From contig CAZKBP010000023.1 of the NCBI GenBank assembly GCA_964551015.1, positions 1 through 64,000 of the forward strand: a stretch of DNA of 64,000 nt, in the 5' to 3' direction. The number at the start of each line of letters is the position of its first letter. Within the stretch, counting starts at the first letter, position 1. The position numbers were made by a program, and so were the translations under genes. The notes under the pieces were generated by a model. That model worked only from the letters and a program-made list of their open reading frames with translations, ran no database searches and was not told the DNA's origin. Positions 42,303 to 52,300 of this stretch are shown in pieces. This stretch comes from CAZKBP01 sp964551015 (GTDB lineage: Bacteria; Bacteroidota; Bacteroidia; Cytophagales; Microscillaceae).

Positions 42303-43649
42303 TTATGATGTTGTGCGCTCGAACAGCAACCGTTCACCGGTTTGGCTCTCGTCAAATTTGCCGTGCGCATAGACCAAATGACCCGATACGAAGGTATGGC
42401 TAATTTGTCCGACTAAACTTTGTCCTGAAAGGGGCGACCAGCCACATTTGTAATGGATATTTTGAGGAGCTACTTCTGTACTTTTATCCAAATCTAAAAG
42501 CACCAGATCGGCCCAATAACCTTCCCGTACGAAGCCTCTTTCTTTGATTTGAAAACAAAGAGCAGGGGCATGGCACATCTTTTCTACGATTTTTTCCAGA
42601 CTAATCTTACCTTCTCGGTGAGCCGTCAGCATCATATGTAGCGGGTACTGAATCAGGGGCAGACCAGCGGGCGCATTCCAGTAATGGCCTTGCTTTTCTT
42701 CCCAAGTGTGAGGCGCGTGGTCGGTAGCGATCACATCTAGTTGATCATTAAGCAAAGCCGGCCAGAGTGCCTCCCGATGTCGTACCTCCTTGATCGCAGG
42801 GTTGCATTTAATTTGTGTGCCCAGCGTCTCGTATTGGCTGGCGTCAAACCAAAGATGATGTACGCAGACTTCTGCCGTGATTTTTTTCTCTGATAGAGGC
42901 AAGGAATTTTCAAATAAAGCCAATTCCTCTTCGGTTGAGATATGCAGAACGTGGAGACGCGTACCGTGTTTTTTGGCCAATTCTACGGCCAGGGAAGAAG
43001 ATTTGAGACAAGCCTCTACGCTGCGAATTTCAGGATGTTTGCTGATAGGCATTTGCTCACCATATTGATCTCGATATTTTTGAGAATTTTCTCGGATGGT
43101 GGCTTCGTCTTCGCAATGGGTGGCAATGAGGAGAGGTGATTGACTGAAAATATTTTCTAAGGTCTGGGCATCGTCTACGAGCATATTCCCCGTAGAAGAA
43201 CCCATAAAAATCTTGAGACCACATACTTGCTGAGGATTTGTCTTTAAAGCTTCCTCTAAATTATCATTAGAAACTCCCATATAAAAAGAATAATTGGCTA
43301 AGGACACCTCCGCTGCCCGTTGATATTTTTGCTCTAGCAAATCTTGGGTAAGCGTATTGGGAACCGTATTAGGCATTTCCATAAAAGAAGTAACGCCCCC
43401 GGCCACCGCTGCCTTCGCTTCCGTGTAGATTTCAGCTTTGTGCATCAAGCCTGGCTCTCGGAAATGCACCTGATCGTCAATGACCCCCGGGAGCAAGTAT
43501 TTACCCTTGGCATCAATGACACGCTGAGCTTTGAGGTGAGTAAGGCCAGAATCGATGCGGGCAATGCGTCCATCTTCCACAAAAATGTCCGTTTCTGTGA
43601 TTTGGCCTTCATTAATCAGGCGAGCGTTTAGGATCAAAGTACTAGTCAT
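42303..43649 (-). CDS. pyrC: Dihydroorotase
   Basis: A 448-residue class I-type dihydroorotase, third step of pyrimidine synthesis (carbamoyl aspartate to dihydroorotate). The N-terminal L-P-G-V-I-D-D-Q-V-H-F-R-E-P-G segment corresponds to the D-x-H-x-H metal motif, but the first His is Gln here. F-M-E-M-P-N-T near residue 93, H-C-E-D near 178, L-H-I-S-T near 237 and D-V-I-A-T-D-H-A-P-H near 311 give the remaining sites. From memory the Q-x-H form is common in Bacteroidota dihydroorotases; it needs confirmation. No other pyr genes are adjacent. Confidence 0.88.
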   Translation of the reverse strand: MTSTLILNARLINEGQITETDIFVEDGRIARIDSGLTHLKAQRVIDAKGKYLLPGVIDDQVHFREPGLMHKAEIYTEAKAAVAGGVTSFMEMPNTVPNTLTQDLLEQKYQRAAEVSLANYSFYMGVSNDNLEEALKTNPQQVCGLKIFMGSSTGNMLVDDAQTLENIFSQSPLLIATHCEDEATIRENSQKYRDQYGEQMPISKHPEIRSVEACLKSSSLAVELAKKHGTRLHVLHISTEEELALFENSLPLSEKKITAEVCVHHLWFDASQYETLGTQIKCNPAIKEVRHREALWPALLNDQLDVIATDHAPHTWEEKQGHYWNAPAGLPLIQYPLHMMLTAHREGKISLEKIVEKMCHAPALCFQIKERGFVREGYWADLVLLDLDKSTEVAPQNIHYKCGWSPLSGQSLVGQISHTFVSGHLVYAHGKFDESQTGERLLFERTTS

Positions 43650-43918
43650 AGAAATAGAATTATGAGAATGGAATCTTAGTGAAAAGTCAACTTGGAGAAA
43701 TCCAATCTGAAATGAATCTCGCCAGTTATTTTTTCATAAGCGGATTAAAAATTGCGTTTTTGGAGATTGCCTCCTAAATTTCTCTTACGAAATTAATGCA
43801 GAATCCAGAAATTCTTCACGCTCTCCTTGCATTTTTATAAGGAATCATCTCATTTTATTGCTCAAAACTCCAGATGATTGAAAATACAAGGAAGCTGTTC
43901 ACTCAAAAAATAAAATAT

Positions 43919-44737
43919 ATGCAAATTGAGAATATCACCATTATCGGCGGAGGCAACCTAGGCGGGGCCATGGCACAAGGATTGGTCAAAACGAAAATGA
44001 TCCCTGCTCAGCGTATCTTTGTAACGCGCCGTCGCTTAGAAAAAATTGCCTACCTCGAGCACCAAGGAGTGAATACCCTTTCGGATAATCACGAAGCAGC
44101 CGCTCAGGCGGATATTGTGATCTTGGCCGTCAAACCCAATACCCTCAACGCCATCCTCCAAGAGATCAAACCAGTTTTAGAAAAAAATCAACCCGTGCTG
44201 GTATCACTCGTTACTGGGGTAACCCTGAATGATATTCAAGCCCTCATTGGGCAGGAAATTCCCCTCTTCCGAGCCATGCCCAACACCGCGATTGCCATCC
44301 AAGAATCCATGACTTGTATCTCTACCAACAATACCAATGAAGCGCAAAAAGCAGCCATCCTCAATCTGTTTGATCATTTGGGACGCTCGGTCATTATTCA
44401 GGATGAACTGATGGCCGCCGCCACGGTACTGGGCGCCTGTGGGGTCGCTTACTCGATGCGCTATATCCGCGCGGCTTCGCAAGGGGGCATCGAGATTGGC
44501 TTCGATGCACAGACGGCTCAACTCATTGCCGCTCAGATGGTCAAAGGCTCTGCGGCTTTACTTCTAGAAAATGGCAATCACCCTGAGCAAGAAATTGATA
44601 AAGTTACCACACCCCAGGGCTGCACCATCGCAGGCTTAAACGAGATGGAACATCAAGGCTTTAGTTCTGCGCTCATCAAAGGCATTCTTAGCTCTTATCA
44701 CAAAATAAATGATATCCGGGAAGATTATCGTGACTAA
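43919..44737 (+). CDS. proC: Pyrroline-5-carboxylate reductase
   Basis: About 272 residues from ATG 43919 (M-Q-I-E-N-I-T-I-I-G-G-G-N-L-G), the position where family members start; the frame is open for 15 codons more. The NAD(P)-binding G-G-G-N-L-G-G-A-M-A-Q-G opens the Rossmann fold, A-V-K-P-N-T is near 73, and the C-terminal dimerisation domain carries T-T-P-Q-G-C-T-I-A-G, the substrate-binding motif. It catalyses the last step of proline synthesis. Divergent from pyrC with about 270 bases between. Confidence 0.95.
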   Translation: MQIENITIIGGGNLGGAMAQGLVKTKMIPAQRIFVTRRRLEKIAYLEHQGVNTLSDNHEAAAQADIVILAVKPNTLNAILQEIKPVLEKNQPVLVSLVTGVTLNDIQALIGQEIPLFRAMPNTAIAIQESMTCISTNNTNEAQKAAILNLFDHLGRSVIIQDELMAAATVLGACGVAYSMRYIRAASQGGIEIGFDAQTAQLIAAQMVKGSAALLLENGNHPEQEIDKVTTPQGCTIAGLNEMEHQGFSSALIKGILSSYHKINDIREDYRD

Positions 44738-44845
44738 TTCTCTCTTAATGAATTTGTCTAGGCTATAAAAAATGCAAGAAAAAAGGCATATTTGTATAAA
44801 ATTTGATAACTTACTCGCATCGTATTTTATATAAAAAATTTAGAA

Positions 44846-45256
44846 ATGGAAGACCAAAACGTGAAGGGGCATTTGCAAAAACTTGCCGAAGAAATGGACG
44901 GCAACTATACCGAATACTCCGATGATACTATCATTGTAACATTACCCTTGGAAGAAGGACGTTTTCAAAGCGTCCGTGGACTAATCACCGAAAAAGATGC
45001 TGGCCTCATGCTCATCTTTACTTCCACGATCTGCCGTCTACACGAATATCCAGATGTAGATTTTAGGAAAATGCTTGAGATGAATTACGAATTAGGTTAC
45101 GCCAAAATCACGATCACCGATGAGGATTACCTCGAGCTCATGACGGCGATCAAATATGATCTCGCCACGGCCGAAGAAATCCGCTATATGATCACTGAGG
45201 TAGCCCGAACGGCTGATAAACTAGAATTTGAAATCACGGGTAAAGACGTCCATTAA
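44846..45256 (+). CDS. YbjN-domain protein (type III chaperone-like fold)
   Basis: A 136-residue acidic soluble protein with the pattern of the YbjN family: beta strands T-I-I-V-T-L-P, a V-R-G-L-I-T-E strand, L-M-L-I-F-T-S-T-I-C and the helix R-K-M-L-E-M-N-Y-E-L-G-Y-A-K-I. This fold resembles type III secretion chaperones but is widespread in bacteria without such systems. Function is not established. It lies 108 bases after proC and has its own downstream terminator. Confidence 0.75.
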   Translation: MEDQNVKGHLQKLAEEMDGNYTEYSDDTIIVTLPLEEGRFQSVRGLITEKDAGLMLIFTSTICRLHEYPDVDFRKMLEMNYELGYAKITITDEDYLELMTAIKYDLATAEEIRYMITEVARTADKLEFEITGKDVH

Positions 45257-45280
45257 TCAAATTTTCCCCTTTCTTGATTG

Positions 45281-45309
45281 AAGCGACCCTCAGACAGGTC
45301 GCTTTTTTA
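45281..45309 (+). terminator. Terminator after the YbjN-like gene
   Basis: AAGCGACC (45281-45288) pairs perfectly with GGTCGCTT (45297-45304) around an eight-base loop, followed by T-run. Confidence 0.85.
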
Positions 45310-45564
45310 TTTCTTGCCTCTTTTTTTAGTAATTAGGCTGTATTTTTTCTTTTTTTTATTTAAAATCAAGCCCTGCGAAAGTTCAGCTATCAATAAGAAT
45401 TTGTCCAAAGTAAAAATAGCCATCTAAAAGCATTACGCTGAACGATCATCAAGCATGCTAAACTCCAGAGAATTGCCTAAATAGAATCAGGGGAATTCAG
45501 GAGTAAGGCTTTGAAAAAGAAGCTAATAACAAACAACTCATAACGAACAACTACTTTAAACATC

Positions 45565-48405
45565 ATGAAGAAAAAACACATCCATCATGATCTATCCCTG
45601 GCGCTCTGCCTTTGTCTGATATTATTGAGTCTATCCGCCACGGCACAAGGTCGAAAAAACACGCAATCCCTAGAAAAAATAAGCATTCCCCCCTCCTCAC
45701 TCGAAGAACGAAAAGTAGCCGTGAAGCAAAGGGAAGAAATGCGCCAAGCTTCTCTTTTCCAAAACTACCCCATCCGAGAGATTGGCCCCACGGTAATGGG
45801 TGGGCGCATCGTGGACATCGAAGGAAGTCGCCAAGAAAATAAGCGTTTCTATGTGGCTTATGCCTCGGCGGGAGTTTACAAAACAGAAAACAACGGACTT
45901 TCTTTCCAACCCATTTTCGACAACCAAGCGCGTCTTACCATTGGAGATATTGCGGTGCATCCCCAAAATGACCAAGTCATCTGGGTAGGCACGGGCGAGA
46001 ACAACAGCAGTCGCTCCAGCTACGCGGGCTACGGCGTTTACAAAAGCGAAGATGGCGGCCAAAACTGGCAACATTTGGGCCTTGAGAATACCCAACACAT
46101 CGGGCGCGTTGTCCTGCATCCTCAGGATAAAAATGTAGCTTGGGTAGCCAGCTTAGGTGCCCTCTACTCCCACAATGAAGAAAGAGGCATATACAAAACC
46201 ACCGACGGCGGTAAAACTTGGAATAAAACGCTTTTCATCAATGACAGTACAGGCGTCGTAGATTTGATCATTCACCCTACTGACCCTAATCAACTCTGGG
46301 CAGCCGCTTGGGAGCGGGATCGTGAGGCTTGGGACTTCAAAGAAAATGGCCCTGGTTCTGGCTTGTATTACTCTGAAGATGGAGGTGAAAATTGGCAAAG
46401 AACCACTAACGGACTACCTGAGGCTAAGTTTATGGGAAGAATTGGCTTGGATATTTGTCAGGCACAACCCGAAACGCTCTACCTCATCGTGGATAACCAA
46501 GAAGAAGTCAAAACCGAAAAAGAGGAGGACGAGCAAAAACTTAAGTTCACCTTCGAGGATTTCAAAACCATGGCTAAGGCAGACTTTCTTGCGCTGAATG
46601 AAGCCGATGTGGATACCTTTCTGCAAGAAAAAGGATTTCCCGAAAAATATACCGCTCAAAAAGTAAAGCAAGAAGTAAAACAAGGCAAATACTTACCCGA
46701 AGCATTGGCTCGCTATTTCAAAAGTGCCAATGATGATCTCTTTGATACAGAAGTACGCGGCGCGGAAGTCTATCGCTCCGACGATGGCGGTAAAAGCTGG
46801 CAAAAAGTCAATACCTATCCATTGGAGGGGGTTTTCTACACTTATGGCTATTATTTTGGGCAAATTCGAGTCGATACCCAAAACCCCGACTTGATTTATA
46901 TCTTCGGCGTACCCCTCTTGCGTTCCCGAGACGGAGGCAAAACTTTTGAGTCCATTACTTATCGCAAAGATGTACACGCCGACCACCACGCCATGTGGAT
47001 TGATCCTGCTGACCCTAACCGGATTCTCAATGGCAATGACGGAGGGCTTTACATGAGCTATGACCAGGGAGAGCATTTTATTCACATGAATAATGTATCG
47101 GCTGGGCAATTTTATACCGTAGGGATTGATATGGAAAAGCCCTACAACATCTACGGCGGCTTGCAAGATAATGGCGTTTATAAAGGCTCTTCTCGCTTTG
47201 AACCCAATCAGGGCGAATATTGGGAGCGTATCTGGGGTGGAGACGGAATGTTTGTACAAGTAAATCCTGAGAATAGTAATCTGATTTACACGGGTTTGCA
47301 GTTTGGAAATTACTGGCGTTTGGGAGAAGGCCGCCCTGTTAAAATTACTCCACAGCACGCCATTGGCGAAGAACCCTATCGCTACAACTGGCGAACGCCC
47401 CTCGTGATGAGTCCACACAATCCAGATATTATCTACATTGGTTCCCAAAAATTATTACGTAGCCTAGACAAAGGCGATCACTGGGAAGTAATTAGTCCTG
47501 ATTTGACCAAAAACTTCCCTAATGGCAATGTGCCCTACTCTACTTTGACCTGTATCAGTGAATCTCCTCTCAAGTTCGGGCGATTGTACGTTGGAACTGA
47601 TGACGGAAACATACAAGTCAGCCGAGATGCTGGCGAAACTTGGGAACTCATTTCTCAAAATCTGCCCCCCAATCGCTGGGTGAGTAGTGTAAATGCCTCA
47701 CCCCACGACCTGACTACGGTTTATGCCAGCTTGAATGGTTACCGCTACGATGAAATTGATGCTCACGTCTACGTGAGTACAGACGATGGGAAAAGCTGGA
47801 AATCCATCCAAGGAAATTTGCCGAATGAAGCGGTGAATGTCATTATTCCCGATCCGGTCAATCCAGAATTGCTCTATCTGGGCACCGACCAAGGAGCGTA
47901 CCTCAGCATGAACAGAGGAGAAACGTGGCACTTGATTACTGGAGATTATCCTAATGTAGCCACTTACGACCTGATCGTGCATCCACGCGAAAATGAACTG
48001 GTATTGGCCTCGCACGGGCGTAGTATGTACGTCATGGATGTCAAGCCACTACAAGCCATGGCAGCTCAGGAGCAAATGCCTGATCTAGAAGTATTTGCCA
48101 TCGAGCCCGTTCGTCATTCCGAAAATTGGGGCGAACGCCGTACAGAATATTTACCCGTTTCGGAGCCAGAGGTTTCTATACTTTATTTTACCAAAAAAAG
48201 CAGTCCCGTACAACTCCAAGTCAAAAACAAAGAGGGTAAAAAGTTATATGAAAAAACCTTGGATGTATCCGCAGGCTTTCACAGCCATACTTGGCATCTA
48301 AAAGACCAGTCTGACCAATACCTCAAGCCAGGCCAATACCAAGTAATGGTTCAGGCGGGAGGGAAAAAGGCGCAGACGACCCTTGAAGTCAAGGCAAGGA
48401 AATAA
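45565..48405 (+). CDS. Secreted BNR/sortilin-like repeat protein
   Basis: A 946-residue exported protein. Signal peptide about residues 1-29 (L-S-A-T-A-Q). From about residue 60 to 800 it is made of BNR/Asp-box blades (S-E-D-G-G-Q-N-W, T-D-G-G-K-T-W, S-R-D-G-G-K-T-F, S-T-D-D-G-K-S-W and others), which form sialidase-like or VPS10/sortilin-like propellers. A charged insert is at about 305-370. The last 90 residues form a beta-sandwich resembling an Ig-like or FlgD-like domain. Such proteins are abundant in marine Bacteroidota; no catalytic set for sialidase is visible, so the function is open. The final beta domain is not a clear type IX sorting domain. Confidence 0.85.
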   Translation: MKKKHIHHDLSLALCLCLILLSLSATAQGRKNTQSLEKISIPPSSLEERKVAVKQREEMRQASLFQNYPIREIGPTVMGGRIVDIEGSRQENKRFYVAYASAGVYKTENNGLSFQPIFDNQARLTIGDIAVHPQNDQVIWVGTGENNSSRSSYAGYGVYKSEDGGQNWQHLGLENTQHIGRVVLHPQDKNVAWVASLGALYSHNEERGIYKTTDGGKTWNKTLFINDSTGVVDLIIHPTDPNQLWAAAWERDREAWDFKENGPGSGLYYSEDGGENWQRTTNGLPEAKFMGRIGLDICQAQPETLYLIVDNQEEVKTEKEEDEQKLKFTFEDFKTMAKADFLALNEADVDTFLQEKGFPEKYTAQKVKQEVKQGKYLPEALARYFKSANDDLFDTEVRGAEVYRSDDGGKSWQKVNTYPLEGVFYTYGYYFGQIRVDTQNPDLIYIFGVPLLRSRDGGKTFESITYRKDVHADHHAMWIDPADPNRILNGNDGGLYMSYDQGEHFIHMNNVSAGQFYTVGIDMEKPYNIYGGLQDNGVYKGSSRFEPNQGEYWERIWGGDGMFVQVNPENSNLIYTGLQFGNYWRLGEGRPVKITPQHAIGEEPYRYNWRTPLVMSPHNPDIIYIGSQKLLRSLDKGDHWEVISPDLTKNFPNGNVPYSTLTCISESPLKFGRLYVGTDDGNIQVSRDAGETWELISQNLPPNRWVSSVNASPHDLTTVYASLNGYRYDEIDAHVYVSTDDGKSWKSIQGNLPNEAVNVIIPDPVNPELLYLGTDQGAYLSMNRGETWHLITGDYPNVATYDLIVHPRENELVLASHGRSMYVMDVKPLQAMAAQEQMPDLEVFAIEPVRHSENWGERRTEYLPVSEPEVSILYFTKKSSPVQLQVKNKEGKKLYEKTLDVSAGFHSHTWHLKDQSDQYLKPGQYQVMVQAGGKKAQTTLEVKARK

Positions 48406-48413
48406 TACCTTGT

Positions 48414-48455
48414 GCCCAGATGAAGGTGCTCGTTCCTTCATCTGGGTGCTTTTTA
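48414..48455 (+). terminator. Terminator after the BNR protein gene
   Basis: CCCAGATGAAGG (48415-48426) pairs perfectly with CCTTCATCTGGG (48435-48446) around an eight-base loop and is followed by T5. Confidence 0.9.
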
Positions 48456-49304
48456 TTCCTTTGATCATTTGCTAAATACCCGTGTGTTCACCTCGATGGG
48501 TGGAGAGGTAAAAATTAACAATTCGATATTCTCCCATTTTAAAAATGAGATAACGATCCCGTTGGAATATCGTAAATACCCTTGAAGTATTCTGCCTCCA
48601 TGAATTCTCTGCCGTGGACAAAAGAAAAAGAATTCTGCTTGAACAATATGCGATATCGATCTGTTCTGTCGTTGTTTGTATAAGAATGAGGATAAAAGCA
48701 CATACAGTTCTAATTTTCCTACATTAGAAAAATATAATATATCTACTTTAGGTTATGAAAAAAGAGTGAAAATAGCAACATGCTAAAATAAAATGCTCTT
48801 AAACTTGCATCGAGAAGAAAAAATAATTTTATTTGTTCACAGTTTCATACACCAAAGTTACATCACAAAGTTCTTCCGCCATCTCAGCTCATGTAGTATC
48901 TAGCATCAGAAATTAGCTTCTGATTTTTTAGAAAAGAGCTTCAACCATCAGCGTTCCATACATTAAGTGTTTCATAGCAGAGTGCCTTGCCTAGGGCAGA
49001 GGTAACTCTATCTAATGTTATCTGGTAGATTATATGCTATCATTTAATAAAACAACACTCAGGGAGAATCTTCAATTTATTTACTCAGAGAGTCATCATC
49101 TTTAGAAAGTGGCGACATTGTTTTACCTCTCAATTGACACAATTAGACTGCTTTGACAGTGCTGTGTATTAGGGAGAGACTATCGAGAGGCTATATTTTT
49201 ATAAAAACTTAGTAATCTGGCATGTTTTTATCAAAAATTCAGCACAAGCATTAACAAATCAATCTTTTAACAAAAAAATCTCTTTTAAAGCCAAGCAAAC
49301 AATC
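48456..49304. other. 849-base intergenic stretch with a possible gene remnant
   Basis: On the minus strand between 48703 and 48465 two overlapping frames can be read: one starting at the ATG ending at 48703 gives about 53 codons with protein-like composition (F-V-H-G-R-E-F-M-E-A-E-Y-F-K-G) and stops at 48545-48543. Without a one-base shift there the reading would continue. This looks like a decayed gene, but I cannot name the family. The rest (about 48710-49304) is AT-rich and presumably the long leader of the large gene at 49305; I see no exact promoter consensus in it. Confidence 0.35.
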
Positions 49305-52300
49305 ATGACGACCATCAGTAACCAATTACAACCGTTGAGCTTCACCCTGCGTGAGCTTTGGGGCTCTGCAAAAGGTCACGCTAGCGTTTTAGCTTTCGTA
49401 TCCGCCCTTGCGATCATCGGGGGCTTACGTGCCTTTTTAAACCCAAGCCTAGAGGGAGAACTCACCACAAACCACGCAACTTTTTCTCCTGAGCCACTAT
49501 CGCCTCAGGTGCAAGCCAATGTATTCCCCACCGCTCCAGTGAATCAGGTAATTACCCGAATCAATGCGGGTGGGCTCTTGGCATCCGATGCCTACACCGA
49601 CGGAGCAGGACAAGCCTGGAGTGATGATAAGTCTTTCTCGGGAGGAAGTACTTTTGTCAATTCAACAGCTTCTATTTCTGGAACAAGCAATGACAAGCTC
49701 TACCGATCAGAGCGCTGGGGTAACTGGACTTACAACATTCCAGTTCCTAGTGCAGGTACTTATGAGGTAAAACTGCATTTCGCAGAAATCTACTGGAAAG
49801 TACTCACCTCTTCGGGAGGACCTGGTAAACGCGTATTTAGTATTCAAATAGAAGGTCAGGAAGTACTCTCTAACTACGACATATTAGCACAAATAGGCCC
49901 CGCTACAGCTGATGTAAAGACTTTTAATGTAAATGTACAGGATGGCGTACTGAACATCAAGGGCATTCAAATCAGTGATAATCCCAAGATTTCAGGAATT
50001 GAAGTCATCGGCTCTTCTACGACCACGCCTCCCAACCCTGACCCCGATCCAGAGCCTAATCCAGGTACAGGAACCACCGTCAGCAAGATTAATGTAGGAG
50101 GCGGAGACTACCAAGACTGGGATGCCGATAAGCAATTTACGGCCAATGGAGCGATGGGAACCGCTACCAACAACCAACTACAGATCAACAATACAAGCGA
50201 TGACCAACTTTACCAATCCGAAAGATGGGGTGTATATACTTATAATATCCCTGTATCTGGTAGTGGTACTTACACGGTAAACCTTCACTTTGCAGAAATT
50301 TATTTTGGAGTAAAAACGGATAATCCAGTCGGCAGACGTGTTTTTGATGTCTTTGTCGAGAATCAAAAAGTACTTGCCAACTTTGATATTGCGAAGGAAG
50401 CAGGGCCGGCCACGGCTTTGGTTAAATCTTTTAGCGTCAATGTCACGGATGGCAACGTTACGATTCGTACTCAGGCCGTTAAAAATAATCCAAAAATCTC
50501 CGCCATTGAGGTCATCTCGGGCAGTGGAGGAGGAACGCCACCACCGCCACCACCAACTAACAGTGACTTGAACTTTATCTTGGTGAACGCTAATACGGAT
50601 AGCGATATTCAAGCCTTAAACGAAGGTAACTCTGTTAATTTGGGAGCCTTGGGCAATCCTCAGGTTTCTATCCGAGTAGACCCTAGCCCTGCTATCGATG
50701 GCAATGTGAAAAGTGTAAGAATGGTCTTGTCTGGCACCAAAAGCCGAGGACAGACTGAGAACGTAAAACCTTACACGCTCTACGGAGATAGTAATGGAGA
50801 TTCTTTTGGAGAGAATTTCCCCAATGGTAACTACACCATCAAGGTAGACGCTTATTCCCAACCGAATACAGGTGGAAATGTGGTTGCTTCTCGCACGGTC
50901 AACTTCAGCATCGGCAATAGCACCGGAGGCGGAGGTGGTTCAGGACTACTCAGCACCTCGGAGAGCGAAATGATTTTTGACGGAAGTCAATTTGATGTGA
51001 TTACCAAAAACCTAACGGTTACCAATACAGGCTCGGCTTCGGTATCTATTAGTCAGGCACAAGTCTTGGGCGATAAATTTGAGGTATCGGTCAACCAAGG
51101 CTACCCAATCAACTTGAACGCAGGCCAATCCAAAACCTTCCAAGTGAAGTTTGCTCCTGGACAAAACAACATTGGTGCTTTTGATGGAACTTTGAACTTC
51201 AGAAGTGGAACGAGCACACTAGCTAGCGTCGGGCTTCACGGTCTGAGCATCAGAGGCTACAACGGAGGAATCCAAGAGCCTTTCTTGTCGGATGTGGTAA
51301 AAACATTAGGCTACGACATCAATGTAGGCTGGACTAAGCTAGATATAGGTACTACCAAGAACCTTCAAGGCGAAGAAGTACTCGTGCAACTCTTCCAAAA
51401 AGCCGGAGGGGGGCAAGTACAGATTGAGCCTGTGGCTCGTTATTCACCTGCCGAAAAACTGCCTTTTGGTTACTACCTGCCCAGTGGCTCTAATCCTGAT
51501 GAGCGACAAGTGGGCGAACTGACAGATGGTGGCAACGAGCACCAAACGCTTTTCCCAAATTTATCTAGTGGAGGAAAAAGCTTCGATCCAGGTAACGCGA
51601 CTTTTGGTATTTATACCAAATCTAACTTCTTTAATCGCTTCAACTACACCGAAGATGCCTTGAATGCTCCCTCTGGTGTGGAAAGACGCGTACGCACCTA
51701 CGCTTTGAAGAACCGTCAGGGAGCTTTGGTCGCCAATAGCTACTTAGTTTGCTTTGAAGATGCAACCAATGGCGATTACCAAGATTATTGCTTTGTCCTC
51801 TCTAATGTGAAACCCGCAGGTGGTGGAAGTACACCTCCTCCCTCTGGCACTTCGCTCGTGAAGATCAACTCCGGAAACGGTAGCTTCAATGGTTGGGACA
51901 ACGACCGTAACTTCAACGGCGGAACTCCTTCTTCCAAAAGCTTTGGGGTAAATGGTACATCAGATGATGCGCTTTATCTAAATTATCGCTTTGGAGCTTC
52001 CTTTGGCTACAACATTCCAGTAGGTCAAGGTACTTACACGGTGAAATTACACTTCTTAGAGCCTTTCTTCGGTGCACCCGGTGGAGGACCCGGTGGTACA
52101 GGTCGTCGTGTCTTCAATATCAATGTAGAAGGTCAAGGTTTCCGTACTAATTTTGATATCAATGCCAATGCTGCTCCGGCCACGGCCTTAGTGGAAACCT
52201 TCAACAATATCACCGTCAACGATGGTACTCTGAATATTAATTTTAATGCCTCTAAGGACAATGCCATCATCTCCGCCATTGAGATATTAGGAGACGGTGG

